Assembly: GCF_900103665.1 (NCBI RefSeq)
Contig: NZ_FNGY01000001.1
Span: forward strand, 186,001 to 250,000
Source of the DNA: Pedobacter steynii
Lineage (GTDB): Bacteria > Bacteroidota > Bacteroidia > Sphingobacteriales > Sphingobacteriaceae
Direction: 5' to 3'
Length of the DNA stretch: 64,000 nt
Every line of letters begins with the position of its first letter. Position 1 is the stretch's first letter. The notes beneath the pieces are model-generated. The model saw nothing but the letters and a program-made list of their open reading frames with translations, was not told where the DNA came from and searched no databases. This document shows, one piece after another, positions 25,427 through 33,910 of the stretch. Both the position numbers and the translations under genes were made by a program.

Positions 25427-25918
25427 ATGGCACTGCAAACAGAACAAGTCGGACAAGCACCTATTGTATTAGACGATAAAGACTATGAAATCCTCAGGCT
25501 GCTTCAGGAAAATTCGAAGTTAACCATCCGTGAAATTGCCTCAAAAGTACACCTGAGCCCAACGCCAACGCACGAACGCATCAAACGGCTTGAAAGGGAA
25601 GGGGTGATCAGAAAATATGTAGCCTTGCTAGACAACCGGAAAATCAATAAAGGAATTACCGTTATTGTGCAGATCTCTCTGAAAGAACACAACAAAAGAG
25701 CTGCTCAGGAATTTATTGATGCAGTCCTGGATTTTAAAGAAGTGACCGAGTGTTATAACATTTCCGGAGATTTTGATTTTATGCTCAAAATTGTGGTGGA
25801 AAGCATGGGAAGCTTCCACTATTTCTCTGTAAATAAACTGAGCGAAATCTCTGGAATCGCCCAGACAAAAAGCATTTTTGTGATGGATACAATTAAAGAA
25901 ACACCATTACTGCTTTAA
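25427..25918 (+). CDS. Lrp/AsnC family transcriptional regulator
   Basis: A 163-residue regulator. ATG at 25427 (MALQTEQ) is preferred to an in-frame TTG at 25415. The N-terminal HTH covers residues ~17-65 (LDDKDYEILRLLQENSKLTIREIASKVHLSPTPTHERIKRLEREGVI). The RAM/AsnC ligand domain follows (VIVQISLKEHN, VTECYNISGDFDFMLKI). It is divergent from a DHA2 exporter, a layout typical of amino-acid or drug export control. Confidence 0.93.
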   Translation: MALQTEQVGQAPIVLDDKDYEILRLLQENSKLTIREIASKVHLSPTPTHERIKRLEREGVIRKYVALLDNRKINKGITVIVQISLKEHNKRAAQEFIDAVLDFKEVTECYNISGDFDFMLKIVVESMGSFHYFSVNKLSEISGIAQTKSIFVMDTIKETPLLL

Positions 25919-25990
25919 TTGGATGATGGCCTGGAAATGTAACAAATGATCTGCAGTTTGGTCTTATAACTGAACCAAAACTATCAGATG

Positions 25991-26719
25991 ATGAAACGAT
26001 TAACGACCTTTTTATTGCTTTTAACAGTCTCTGCTTTAAATGCTCAGGATAAGCTAATCCCCTCAAAAAAGAATGGGACAGAGAAATGGCTCAAAAATGA
26101 GCAATTTCAAATGAAATGGTATGCCTTGAAAGATACCTTGAAGTTTGAAATCGGATCGGTCAATACCAAAATTGCCCTGGATAAAGAGAAAGTGACCGTC
26201 ACGACGGCCGTAGAAATGAAACAAATGAAAGGACAATGGGCAGATACGACTGTCGCCTTGCGCAAAGATCTGAAGCCTTTATATCACTCTTCCTTTAATC
26301 CACAACGTGATATGGCACTTAGTTTCGGCGAGGTTGTGACCGGATTTTATAATGATAAAATTAAAAAGACAAAAAATGATATCAATGAGGTCACAGCTGT
26401 GACTTATTTTGATAGCAATTTGTACCCTACACTTGTCCGTTGGTTGCCCTTAAAGGAAGGGTATCAACAGGAGATCTCCATTTTTGAATATAATCCTTCA
26501 GGTAAAAAAGGAATCATCAGTGCCTTTGTTAAGGACGTGAAAAAAGGAAACTTTCAGACTCAGAAATCAGGGCTAAGAAAGGTATGGGTAGTGGTGGTAT
26601 CTGATGAAATCTCCAATAATACGTTAAGTACCTACTATATCGATGAGCAGGACAGGAGGCTCTGGAAACACGAGATCAACGCCGGCCCAAGAAAGATGAA
26701 CATGGAACGGGTGGAGTAA
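25991..26719 (+). CDS. exported hypothetical protein
   Basis: A 242-residue protein (ATG ATG at 25988-25993; the second is taken as start) with a signal peptide ending ALNAQ. The mature part is beta-rich and lysine-rich (KLIPSKKNGTEKWLKNEQFQ, YHSSFNPQRDMALSFG, WVVVVSDEISNNTLSTYYID). The layout resembles the Bacteroidota outer-membrane lipoprotein-sorting or DUF3108-like proteins that carry a substrate-binding half-barrel, but I cannot assign it firmly. It stands alone upstream of yqhD. Confidence 0.65.
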   Translation: MKRLTTFLLLLTVSALNAQDKLIPSKKNGTEKWLKNEQFQMKWYALKDTLKFEIGSVNTKIALDKEKVTVTTAVEMKQMKGQWADTTVALRKDLKPLYHSSFNPQRDMALSFGEVVTGFYNDKIKKTKNDINEVTAVTYFDSNLYPTLVRWLPLKEGYQQEISIFEYNPSGKKGIISAFVKDVKKGNFQTQKSGLRKVWVVVVSDEISNNTLSTYYIDEQDRRLWKHEINAGPRKMNMERVE

Positions 26720-26755
26720 TATGACATTCTAAGGGTAATAAATGCGGCAAACTCC

Positions 26756-26786
26756 TTGGGATTACCAGCTATGGGTGATAATTTTG
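26756..26786 (+). promoter_or_regulatory. promoter of yqhD
   Basis: TTG (26756-26758), a 20-bp spacer and TAATTTTG (26779-26786) match the Bacteroidota consensus in both elements and in spacing, 22 bp before the ATG at 26809. This is the cleanest consensus promoter in the window. Confidence 0.65.
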
Positions 26787-26808
26787 CTTCATCACAAATC
26801 CTATAGAA

Positions 26809-27969
26809 ATGTTAAATTTTGAATTTAAAAACCCAACCAAAATCATTTTTGGAAAAGGTGAAATAGAAAAGATAGGCAGAGAGATTCCAACCGGAGCTAA
26901 AGTAATGATGCTTTATGGTGGTGGGAGTATCAAAACCAATGGTGTTTATGATCAGGTGATCCATGCATTAAAAGCCTTTGAAGTAGTCGAGTTTGCCGGA
27001 ATCCCTGCGAATCCGGAATATGAAGTATTGATGCAGGCCTTGAAAGTGATTAAAGAGGAAAAGATTACTTATATGCTGGCTGTTGGTGGTGGATCTGTAA
27101 TCGACGGGGTGAAATTCCTTTCTGCTGCGGCCGTATATCAGGGCGAACATCCATGGGATATCTTAACAAAGAGCATCAGAACTGAAGTCGGATTGCCTTT
27201 CGGTTCGGTACTGACTTTGCCAGCAACAGGTTCGGAAATGAATTCCGGTGCGGTAATTACCCGTGCAGAAACCCAGGAAAAGCTGGCTATGGGTGGACCT
27301 GGTTTATTCCCGGAGTTCTCTATCCTTGATCCTGAAGTGGTGAAATCCATTCCGAAACGCCAACTGGTGAATGGTGTAACCGATGCTTTTACCCACGTGT
27401 TGGAACAATATATGACTTATCCAGCGGGAGCGCATTTGCAGGATCGTTTTTCAGAAAGTATTATGCAGACGCTGATAGAAGTAGGCCCGAAGGTGATAGA
27501 AAACCCTGCGGATTATGAAGCTGCGGCCAATTTTATGTGGAGCTGTACGATGGCGCTGAATGGCTTGATTCAAAAAGGAGTGCCTACGGACTGGGCTGTA
27601 CATGCCATGGGGCATGAGTTGACTGCTTTGTTTGGTATCGACCACGCGAGGACACTGGCGATCATTGCGCCAAGTCATTACCGTTATAACTTCGAAGCAA
27701 AAAAAGAAAAACTTGCGCAGTATGGTCAGCGCGTATGGGGCATTCATGAAGGTACAGTAGAGCAGATCGCAACTGTTGCCATTGCAAAAACTGAAGATTT
27801 TTTCCATTCGATGGAGATTAAAACAACACTTGGGGAGTATACAGATGATTATGAGGGAACTGCAGAGAAAATCTCCAAACGCTTCACAGAAAGAGGGTGG
27901 TTGGGATTAGGTGAGCATAAAACACTTTCTCCTTCGGATGTAGAGAAAATTGTGGCCATGAGTTACTAA
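26809..27969 (+). CDS. yqhD: YqhD-type iron-containing alcohol dehydrogenase / NADPH-dependent aldehyde reductase
   Basis: A 386-residue group III (Fe/Zn) alcohol dehydrogenase, colinear with E. coli YqhD throughout. The cofactor part has KVMMLYGGGSIKTNGVYDQV and LAVGGGSVIDGVKF. Metal ligands fall in NGVTDAFTHVLEQY (Asp, His) and HAMGHELTALFGIDHARTLAI (two His). YqhD reduces toxic short-chain aldehydes from lipid peroxidation with NADPH. It has its own consensus promoter and a hairpin terminator, so it is probably monocistronic. Confidence 0.92.
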   Translation: MLNFEFKNPTKIIFGKGEIEKIGREIPTGAKVMMLYGGGSIKTNGVYDQVIHALKAFEVVEFAGIPANPEYEVLMQALKVIKEEKITYMLAVGGGSVIDGVKFLSAAAVYQGEHPWDILTKSIRTEVGLPFGSVLTLPATGSEMNSGAVITRAETQEKLAMGGPGLFPEFSILDPEVVKSIPKRQLVNGVTDAFTHVLEQYMTYPAGAHLQDRFSESIMQTLIEVGPKVIENPADYEAAANFMWSCTMALNGLIQKGVPTDWAVHAMGHELTALFGIDHARTLAIIAPSHYRYNFEAKKEKLAQYGQRVWGIHEGTVEQIATVAIAKTEDFFHSMEIKTTLGEYTDDYEGTAEKISKRFTERGWLGLGEHKTLSPSDVEKIVAMSY

Positions 27970-27992
27970 GTCCTTTTTGTAAATAACAAGAT

Positions 27993-28034
27993 CAATTCCG
28001 GATGCTTAAATTAAGGTCCGGAATTGTTGTTTTA
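27993..28034 (+). terminator. intrinsic terminator of yqhD
   Basis: Arms CAATTCCGGA (27993-28002) and TCCGGAATTG (28017-28026) are perfectly complementary over 10 bp, followed by a T-rich tract (TTGTTTTATTG). Confidence 0.8.
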
Positions 28035-28121
28035 TTGCAAAATGACAGCTATCCTGTGCGCAAAGGATTAATCCGAAATAATTCTGGATATTTGCCGGAA
28101 CAAGTCTTTTAATTTATCAAT

Positions 28122-28805
28122 ATGGAACTGTTATTAGTGGAAGATGATCTTCGTGTTTCCGAACTCATTAAAAGAGGGCTGGAGGAGCAGGGGTACCTGG
28201 TTACGCTGGCTTACGACGGATTGATGGGAAAGAAATTAATGACTTCCAACCGTTACGACCTGATCATTACGGATATTGTGCTTCCACAGATGAATGGGAT
28301 TGAGCTGTGTAAAGAAATCAGAATGATCTGGCCCGAAATTCCGGTCATCATGCTCACTGCCCTCGGTACTACAGATGATAAAATTGATGGTTTTGATGCT
28401 GGCGCTGATGACTATCTGGTGAAACCTTTTGACTTCCGGGAGCTTCATGCAAGAATAAAAGCCTTGTTGAATCGTTCCCAAAGCACATCGCAGGCCCCGC
28501 TAACGAACTTATTGAAATATGCAGACCTGGAAATGAACCTGCAAACAAATGTCGTGAGCAGGATGGGAATGGAAATCAGCCTTACGCCTAAAGAATTTAA
28601 GCTCCTGGAGTATATGCTGCGGAATAAAGAGCGGATTCTGACGCGAACAGAAATCGCGGAAAAAGTATGGGATACCCATTTTGATACCGGGACGAACTTC
28701 ATAGACGTCTATATGAACTATCTTAGAAAGAAAATCGATAAGAACTTTGATCATAAACTAATTCATACCAAAATCGGAATGGGCTTTATTTTCAAAGAAA
28801 ACTGA
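28122..28805 (+). CDS. OmpR/PhoB family response regulator
   Basis: A 227-residue regulator. The receiver domain (residues 1-118) has Asp8/Asp9, the phospho-acceptor Asp51 (LIITDIVLPQMNG), Thr79 and Lys101 (LVKPF). The DNA-binding winged helix (residues ~130-226) has LTPKEFKLLEYMLRN and TNFIDVYMNYLRKKID, typical of the CusR/CopR/MprA branch. It pairs with the kinase 19 bp downstream. Members of this family bind direct repeats of 11-bp period; four such repeats lie just after the kinase gene, upstream of mgtC. Confidence 0.94.
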   Translation: MELLLVEDDLRVSELIKRGLEEQGYLVTLAYDGLMGKKLMTSNRYDLIITDIVLPQMNGIELCKEIRMIWPEIPVIMLTALGTTDDKIDGFDAGADDYLVKPFDFRELHARIKALLNRSQSTSQAPLTNLLKYADLEMNLQTNVVSRMGMEISLTPKEFKLLEYMLRNKERILTRTEIAEKVWDTHFDTGTNFIDVYMNYLRKKIDKNFDHKLIHTKIGMGFIFKEN

Positions 28806-28824
28806 TCCTGAAAAATATAGAACC

Positions 28825-30192
28825 TTGAAAATCCGTTATAAACTCAGCCTTTTATTTACCCTGCTTTTTGCGGTGATCATCTGCGGGTTTGCCTTTTTTA
28901 TCTATTTCTCTTCGGCAGAAAACAGGGAGGAGGAGTACTATAAGCGCCTGAGGCAACTGGCGGTTACTAAAACCAATCTGTTATTGGATGCTAAAGTAGA
29001 ACCAGGTGTTTTACAAACGATCTATAAAAATTCGCCCGGCTCTTTATTCCAGGAAGAAGTGGCAGTTTATGATACGGATTTTCACCTGTTGTACCATGAT
29101 GCGGTAAATATTGACAAGATCAAAGAAACCAGGGGGATGATTGCCGAGATTGTCAGCAAGGGGGAAATTCAGTTTAATCAGGGACAACTCCAGGCGGTCG
29201 GTTTTTTATATCGGTATAAAGGAGCGGACTATGTCATCACTGCTGCCGCAAAAGATGAATATGGATTGATAAAGTTGGGTAACCTTCGTTTTATCCTGAT
29301 TTTATCTGTGCTCGGAAGCATCGTTCTGACCGTTTTTGCGGGTTATCTTTTTGCAAAACATGCCCTGAAGCCGGTGGCGGAGATGGTCGATGAGGTGGAA
29401 GAAATTACGGCTAAAAATCTTGACCTGAGGCTTAAAGTCGAGAACAGCAAAGATGAAGTCGGAGAGCTGGCCATTACTTTTAACCGGATGCTCGACAGGA
29501 TTGAGAACTCCTTTGATGCCCAGAAAGAATTTGTCTCCCATATCTCTCATGAGCTGAGAACCCCATTGGCTACCGTAATTGCAGAACTGGAAATCTCTCA
29601 GAATAAAGAACGAAGCACAGCAGAATACAAAAAAGCAATTGAACTGGCCCTAACGGATGCCCGTAAACTTGCCCGTTTAAGCACCAGTTTACTGAATCTG
29701 GCCAATGCGAGCTATGATCAGGCAGAGATCAGCTTTAAGGAAATCCGTCTGGATGAAGTGCTGCTGGATGCAAGAACGGAGGTGATGCACAACCAGCCAG
29801 GATACCAGGTGAACATCATCTTTGATCAGGAAGCAGAAGACGATGATTTTATCTCGATCCAGGGGAATGAACACCTGTTAAAGGTTGCCTTTATCAACCT
29901 GATGGAGAACAATTGCAAGTTTTCTGAAAACCAGGAATCAGTGGTCTCCATTTCCTATTATAAAGAAAAAACGATCCTGCGCTTTTCGGATCAGGGAATC
30001 GGTATTGCCGAAAAAGACATTGAAAATATCTTTAAACCCTTTTACAGAGGGAATAATAAAGAATATGCAGAAGGGAATGGCATCGGCCTTGCCCTGACTA
30101 AAAAGATTGTCGGCCTCCATAACGGAGAAATTCTGCTGACTTCCAAAGAGAATGAAGGAACTACTTTTATCCTCATCCTAAACCACGTTTAG
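28825..30192 (+). CDS. sensor histidine kinase (CusS/PhoQ-like layout), TTG start
   Basis: A 455-residue kinase. The best start is the TTG at 28825 (reads MKIRYKLSLLFTLLF); no ATG lies suitably. Helix 1 (residues ~7-28), a periplasmic sensor of ~125 residues, helix 2 (residues ~152-175), HAMP (KHALKPVAEMVDEVEEITAKNLDLRL), HisKA with His242 (VSHISHELRTPLATV) and HATPase_c (N box MENNCKFSENQ, G1 RFSDQGIGIAEKD, G2 GNGIGLALTKKI). It phosphorylates the regulator upstream. Position before mgtC-mgtA suggests it senses Mg2+ or another divalent cation; that is inference. Confidence 0.92.
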   Translation: MKIRYKLSLLFTLLFAVIICGFAFFIYFSSAENREEEYYKRLRQLAVTKTNLLLDAKVEPGVLQTIYKNSPGSLFQEEVAVYDTDFHLLYHDAVNIDKIKETRGMIAEIVSKGEIQFNQGQLQAVGFLYRYKGADYVITAAAKDEYGLIKLGNLRFILILSVLGSIVLTVFAGYLFAKHALKPVAEMVDEVEEITAKNLDLRLKVENSKDEVGELAITFNRMLDRIENSFDAQKEFVSHISHELRTPLATVIAELEISQNKERSTAEYKKAIELALTDARKLARLSTSLLNLANASYDQAEISFKEIRLDEVLLDARTEVMHNQPGYQVNIIFDQEAEDDDFISIQGNEHLLKVAFINLMENNCKFSENQESVVSISYYKEKTILRFSDQGIGIAEKDIENIFKPFYRGNNKEYAEGNGIGLALTKKIVGLHNGEILLTSKENEGTTFILILNHV

Positions 30193-30209
30193 GGAAATTC
30201 CCGCCTTTT

Positions 30210-30248
30210 CTAATGACTTTCTAATGCCATTCTAATGGTCCCCTAACG
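30210..30248 (+). promoter_or_regulatory. four 11-bp-spaced direct repeats: response-regulator binding sites upstream of mgtC
   Basis: CTAATG occurs at 30210-30215, 30221-30226 and 30232-30237, and the variant CTAACG at 30243-30248, each exactly 11 bp apart. OmpR/PhoB-family regulators bind tandem half-sites with 11-bp period. The last repeat ends 21 bp before the -7 box at 30270, over the -33 position. The regulator encoded at 28122 is the natural candidate. Confidence 0.75.
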
Positions 30249-30269
30249 GCGATCCGGCAGCGCCTGCCT

Positions 30270-30277
30270 TACTTTTG
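30270..30277 (+). promoter_or_regulatory. -7 promoter box of the mgtC-mgtA operon
   Basis: TACTTTTG matches TAnnTTTG exactly. The -33 region reads GATCCGGC with no TTTG, so the promoter probably needs an activator, consistent with the repeats just upstream. Transcription would start near 30282, leaving a leader of about 118 nt before mgtC. Confidence 0.65.
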
Positions 30278-30301
30278 CATCACAATAAAAAAACAAACCT
30301 T

Positions 30302-30358
30302 ATGGATAAGCCTCCGTGTGATAAGCCATTATTTTTTCACCTCCCCTCCTCAGAATAG
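30302..30358 (+). CDS. 18-codon proline-rich leader ORF upstream of mgtC (mgtL-like)
   Basis: ATG at 30302 opens an ORF reading MDKPPCDKPLFFHLPSSE and ending at TAG 30356-30358. It lies wholly in the predicted mRNA leader and its stop is 1 nt before a long hairpin. Four of 18 residues are proline (including a Pro-Pro pair) and three are acidic. Proline-rich leader peptides (MgtL, MgtP, CorL) control Mg2+ transporter genes in enterobacteria by ribosome stalling or destabilisation when Mg2+ or proline is low. Sequence similarity to these is limited to composition and position; the function is inferred. Confidence 0.5.
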   Translation: MDKPPCDKPLFFHLPSSE

Positions 30359-30359
30359 T

Positions 30360-30398
30360 GCTTTGTTGCTGTCCCTGAGTTGGGACAACAACAAAAGC
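30360..30398 (+). promoter_or_regulatory. hairpin sequestering the mgtC start region
   Basis: Left arm GCTTTGTTGCTGTCCC (30360-30375), loop TGAGTT, right arm GGGACAACAACAAAAGC (30382-30398) give 15 base pairs with one mismatch and one bulged A. It begins 1 nt after the leader ORF stop and ends 1 nt before the mgtC ATG. No T tract follows, so it is not a terminator. A ribosome on the leader ORF stop would melt the left arm. Confidence 0.65.
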
Positions 30399-30399
30399 T

Positions 30400-31110
30400 A
30401 TGTTAACTACATTAGACTTCACAACCCGTCTGTTGCTGGCGCTTACTTTGGGTGCAGGAATCGGCATAGAACGCCAATGGCGTCAGCGTATTGCAGGTTT
30501 ACGCACCAACACGCTGGTATCCCTGGGTGCCGCAATCTTCATTACGCTCGCCGTAAAAATCGGTGGGGACGCCAGTGGCAGAGTTGCCTCTTATATCGTT
30601 AGTGGCATCGGATTTCTCGGCGCAGGCGTCATCATGAAAGATGGAACGAGTGTGCGCGGACTCAATACTGCAGCCACACTCTGGTGTTCCGCTGCAATCG
30701 GCGCACTGTGTGGAATGGGCTTTATTTCGGAAGCAGCCATCGGCGCGATCTTTATTGTGATGGCACACCTGATGTTACGCCCATTGGGGCTGAAATTGGG
30801 TAAAATCTCCATTTTTCATAAAAGCGAATCTTCAGATACGGAATACCTGATCTCCATCAAGTGTAAAGAAACCGTAGAAAATCACATCCGTGTCCTCTTG
30901 CTGCAACACCTGGGTAACCATGATAAGTTAATGCTGCGGGCATTGACCAGCAGCGATAATGGAGATCCTGCAAATGCGATCATCACTGCGGAGATCATTG
31001 CGGCGGGCAATCAGGACGAGCTGATGGAGAAAATGGTGAGCAGGCTGACGATCGAGAGCGAGGTAATGCGGGTAAGCTGGGAATTAACAGGACAACAATC
31101 AGAGTTATGA
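30400..31110 (+). CDS. mgtC: MgtC/SapB family membrane protein
   Basis: A 236-residue inner-membrane protein. The N-terminal ~135 residues hold about five helices with the family motif RLLLALTLGAGIGIERQWRQRIAGLRTNTLV-type stretch, then YIVSGIGFLGAGVIMKDG and RGLNTAATLWCSAAIGALCG. The C-terminal ~90 residues form a small cytoplasmic domain. MgtC promotes growth in low Mg2+ and modulates ATP synthase in pathogens. It overlaps mgtA by ATGA (31107-31110), so the two are translationally coupled, as in Salmonella mgtCB. Confidence 0.9.
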   Translation: MLTTLDFTTRLLLALTLGAGIGIERQWRQRIAGLRTNTLVSLGAAIFITLAVKIGGDASGRVASYIVSGIGFLGAGVIMKDGTSVRGLNTAATLWCSAAIGALCGMGFISEAAIGAIFIVMAHLMLRPLGLKLGKISIFHKSESSDTEYLISIKCKETVENHIRVLLLQHLGNHDKLMLRALTSSDNGDPANAIITAEIIAAGNQDELMEKMVSRLTIESEVMRVSWELTGQQSEL

Positions 31111-33791
31111 AAACACTAAAAACGAACCATCAGAAAGCGGTCTCAGGCTTCGACGACGTAGCAGTAACCAAATTGAGAAACGCCGCAAGGGGAGACCAGG
31201 ACTTCTTTTATGCCATGCTGAGTAGTAATAAAGAAGGATTGGGCCCATCCCAAATTGCAGAAAAGAGAAAGATGTTTGGATTAAATGAAATTCAGCACGA
31301 AAAAGCACCATCCTGGTATGTTCAGTTATTTCAAGCCTTTCTAAACCCTTTTATTGCGGTGTTGATGATCTTAGCTGTCATTTCCTATATCATGGATGTA
31401 TGGCTGGTTAAAACGCCTGAGCGGGATTATAAAACGGTGATCGTAGTAGGTCTGATGGTAGTGCTAAGTTCTTTGCTGCGCTTCTGGCAGGAATACAGTA
31501 GCAATCGTGCGGCAGAACAATTGAAAAGTATGGTGAAAACGACCGTTAACGTGCTCCGTAAAATAGGCGGCAGAAAGGAGATCGATATCAAAAATATCGT
31601 TCCGGGAGATGTGATCTTTTTAAGTGCAGGAGATATGATTCCGGCAGATATCCGCATTATCCAGTCAAAAGACCTGTTTGTAAGTCAGGCGATGCTGACC
31701 GGAGAATCTCTTCCTCTGGAAAAGAACGGAGAACTCATCCCGGATGCCGATCATAAATCTCCTTTGGAATTGGATAACATCTGCTTTATGGGAACCAATG
31801 TGTTGAGTGGAACGGCAACGGCCATTGTCGTGACGACCGGCAATCTGACCTATTTCGGTTCTATCGGAAAGGCGATCACTGGAAAACGTGCAGAAACAAG
31901 CTTCGATAAAGGAGTCAACAAAGTGAGCTGGCTGCTGATTCGCTTTATGCTGGTGATGGTGCCGCTTATTTTCCTCCTGAACGGATTGACCAAGGGGGAT
32001 TGGTTTGAGGCTTTATTGTTCGGAATTGCCGTTGCAGTAGGTCTTACGCCCGAAATGCTGCCTATGATTGTAACAGCAAATCTGGCCAAAGGGGCAAAGA
32101 ACATGAGCAAACGTAAAGTGATTGTGAAACGGTTGAATGCCATTCAGAATATTGGCGCTATGGATGTGCTCTGTACGGATAAAACAGGAACGCTGACGAT
32201 GGATAGGATCATTCTGGAAAGGCATTTGAATGTGTTTGGTGAAGAAGATGATGAAGTGCTGAAATGGGCCTATTTCAATAGTTTCCATCAGACCGGATTG
32301 AAAAATCTGCTTGATCTGGCGGTTCTGGAGCATGTAGAGCTGCATGACTACCTGAAGGTGGAAGAAGATTACGTGAAGGTAGATGAGATTCCGTTTGACT
32401 TTCAGCGGAGACGCATGAGCGTGATCCTGGAACAGAAAAACGGGAAACAGCTGTTGATCTGCAAAGGAGCAGTAGAAGAAATGCTGGACCTCTGTTCACA
32501 TGCTTTCGATCCGGGAGAAGACCGCCGGCTTCACATCGAAAAAGATGGCATTGTACCGATGGATGAAACGATGAGGAATACGGTGCTCCGCATTTCCCGT
32601 AAACTCAATGCAGATGGACTGAGGGTGCTGTTGGTAGCCATAAAGGAACATGAAGAACGCCCGGCGAACTACACGGTAGGGGATGAGCAGAAGATGATCC
32701 TAACGGGGTTTATCGGCTTCCTTGACCCGGCAAAGCCCTCTGCTAAACCTGCAATTGAAGGATTGCAGAAACTGGGCGTCAGTGTAAAAGTCCTGACCGG
32801 CGACAATGATATCGTGACGAGGAAAATCTGCAGGGATGTCGGAATTCCTTTTCAGCAGGTCTTATTGGGCAATGAAATCGAGCAACTAAGTGATGAGGAG
32901 CTTTCTGCTCAGCTTGCGGAGACCAGTATTTTTGCCAAGCTCAGTCCGATTCAAAAATCAAGAATTGTAAAATTGCTGCAGGCGAAAGGTCATACCGTTG
33001 GTTTTATGGGCGATGGCATCAATGATGCGGCGGCGCTAAGAGATGCAGATGTGGGTATTTCAGTAGATACGGCTGTAGATATAGCCAAGGAAAGTGCCGA
33101 TATCATTTTGCTGGAAAAGGACCTGATGGTACTCCGGAAAGGAGTGGTCTATGGACGCAGGACTTTTGGAAACATCATCAAATATATCAAAATGACTGCC
33201 AGCAGTAATTTTGGAAACATGTTCAGCATGCTGGGGGCCAGTGCATTTCTTCCCTTTTTGCCCATGTTGCCCATCCACCTGTTGATTCAGAACCTCTTGT
33301 ACGACATCTCACAGATTTCTATTCCCTGGGACAGAATGGATGAGGACTTCCTGGAAAAACCTCAAAAGTGGGATGCAGCCGGGATCAGCCGGTTTATGAT
33401 GTACATAGGGCCGATCAGCTCCATCTTCGATTATGCCACATTTGCAGTGTTGTTCTTTGTTTTTAAAGCCAATGCCCCGGAACACCAGACGCTGTTCCAG
33501 ACCGGCTGGTTTGTAGAAGGACTGTTGTCGCAAACGCTGATTGTACACATGATCCGGACCCGGAAAATTCCTTTTATTCAAAGCTGGGCAACGACTCCGG
33601 TAGTCGCATTAACGACCTTGATTATGCTGGTTGGAATCGCAATTCCTTTTAGTCCTTTTGCCGGAATATTGAAGCTGCAAGCCTTGCCGGCTGCCTATTT
33701 TCCATGGCTCATTGGCATCCTGACTGGCTATTGTTTACTGACTCAATATGTGAAATCATTGTTCATTAAAAAGTTTAGTCAATGGTTGTAA
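31107..33791 (+). CDS. mgtA: Mg2+-importing P-type ATPase (MgtA/MgtB type)
   Basis: An 894-residue P3B-ATPase. The actuator loop has MLTGESLPLEK, the phosphorylation site is CTDKTGTLTMD (Asp358), the nucleotide domain has KGAVEEM, and the hinge has GFMGDGINDAAALRDADVGISVDTAVDIAKESADIILLEKDL-type sequence. About ten membrane helices are visible. It imports Mg2+ (and Ni2+) driven by ATP and is normally induced at low Mg2+. It is the second gene of the operon with mgtC and lies behind a two-component system, leader ORF and hairpin. Confidence 0.94.
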   Translation: MKTLKTNHQKAVSGFDDVAVTKLRNAARGDQDFFYAMLSSNKEGLGPSQIAEKRKMFGLNEIQHEKAPSWYVQLFQAFLNPFIAVLMILAVISYIMDVWLVKTPERDYKTVIVVGLMVVLSSLLRFWQEYSSNRAAEQLKSMVKTTVNVLRKIGGRKEIDIKNIVPGDVIFLSAGDMIPADIRIIQSKDLFVSQAMLTGESLPLEKNGELIPDADHKSPLELDNICFMGTNVLSGTATAIVVTTGNLTYFGSIGKAITGKRAETSFDKGVNKVSWLLIRFMLVMVPLIFLLNGLTKGDWFEALLFGIAVAVGLTPEMLPMIVTANLAKGAKNMSKRKVIVKRLNAIQNIGAMDVLCTDKTGTLTMDRIILERHLNVFGEEDDEVLKWAYFNSFHQTGLKNLLDLAVLEHVELHDYLKVEEDYVKVDEIPFDFQRRRMSVILEQKNGKQLLICKGAVEEMLDLCSHAFDPGEDRRLHIEKDGIVPMDETMRNTVLRISRKLNADGLRVLLVAIKEHEERPANYTVGDEQKMILTGFIGFLDPAKPSAKPAIEGLQKLGVSVKVLTGDNDIVTRKICRDVGIPFQQVLLGNEIEQLSDEELSAQLAETSIFAKLSPIQKSRIVKLLQAKGHTVGFMGDGINDAAALRDADVGISVDTAVDIAKESADIILLEKDLMVLRKGVVYGRRTFGNIIKYIKMTASSNFGNMFSMLGASAFLPFLPMLPIHLLIQNLLYDISQISIPWDRMDEDFLEKPQKWDAAGISRFMMYIGPISSIFDYATFAVLFFVFKANAPEHQTLFQTGWFVEGLLSQTLIVHMIRTRKIPFIQSWATTPVVALTTLIMLVGIAIPFSPFAGILKLQALPAAYFPWLIGILTGYCLLTQYVKSLFIKKFSQWL

Positions 33792-33910
33792 GTATTTGAA
33801 TAAAAAATAGTTAAAAATTGTAAAAATAGAGAGTTTAGTCCTTGTAAACATCGGATTGTGAGATTTTGCGCTGGAAATTCTCTCTTTCAAACCTCCAAAA
33901 AACAACACGA

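Noticed and set aside
30278-30399. M-box or other Mg2+ riboswitch in the mgt leader
   Set aside because: The leader is only about 118 nt, has no multi-helix architecture and shows one simple hairpin; the leader ORF model fits better.
33772-33840. Repeated AGTTTAGTC before and after the mgtA stop
   Set aside because: A 9-bp repeat in AT-rich DNA is expected by chance and has no promoter spacing.
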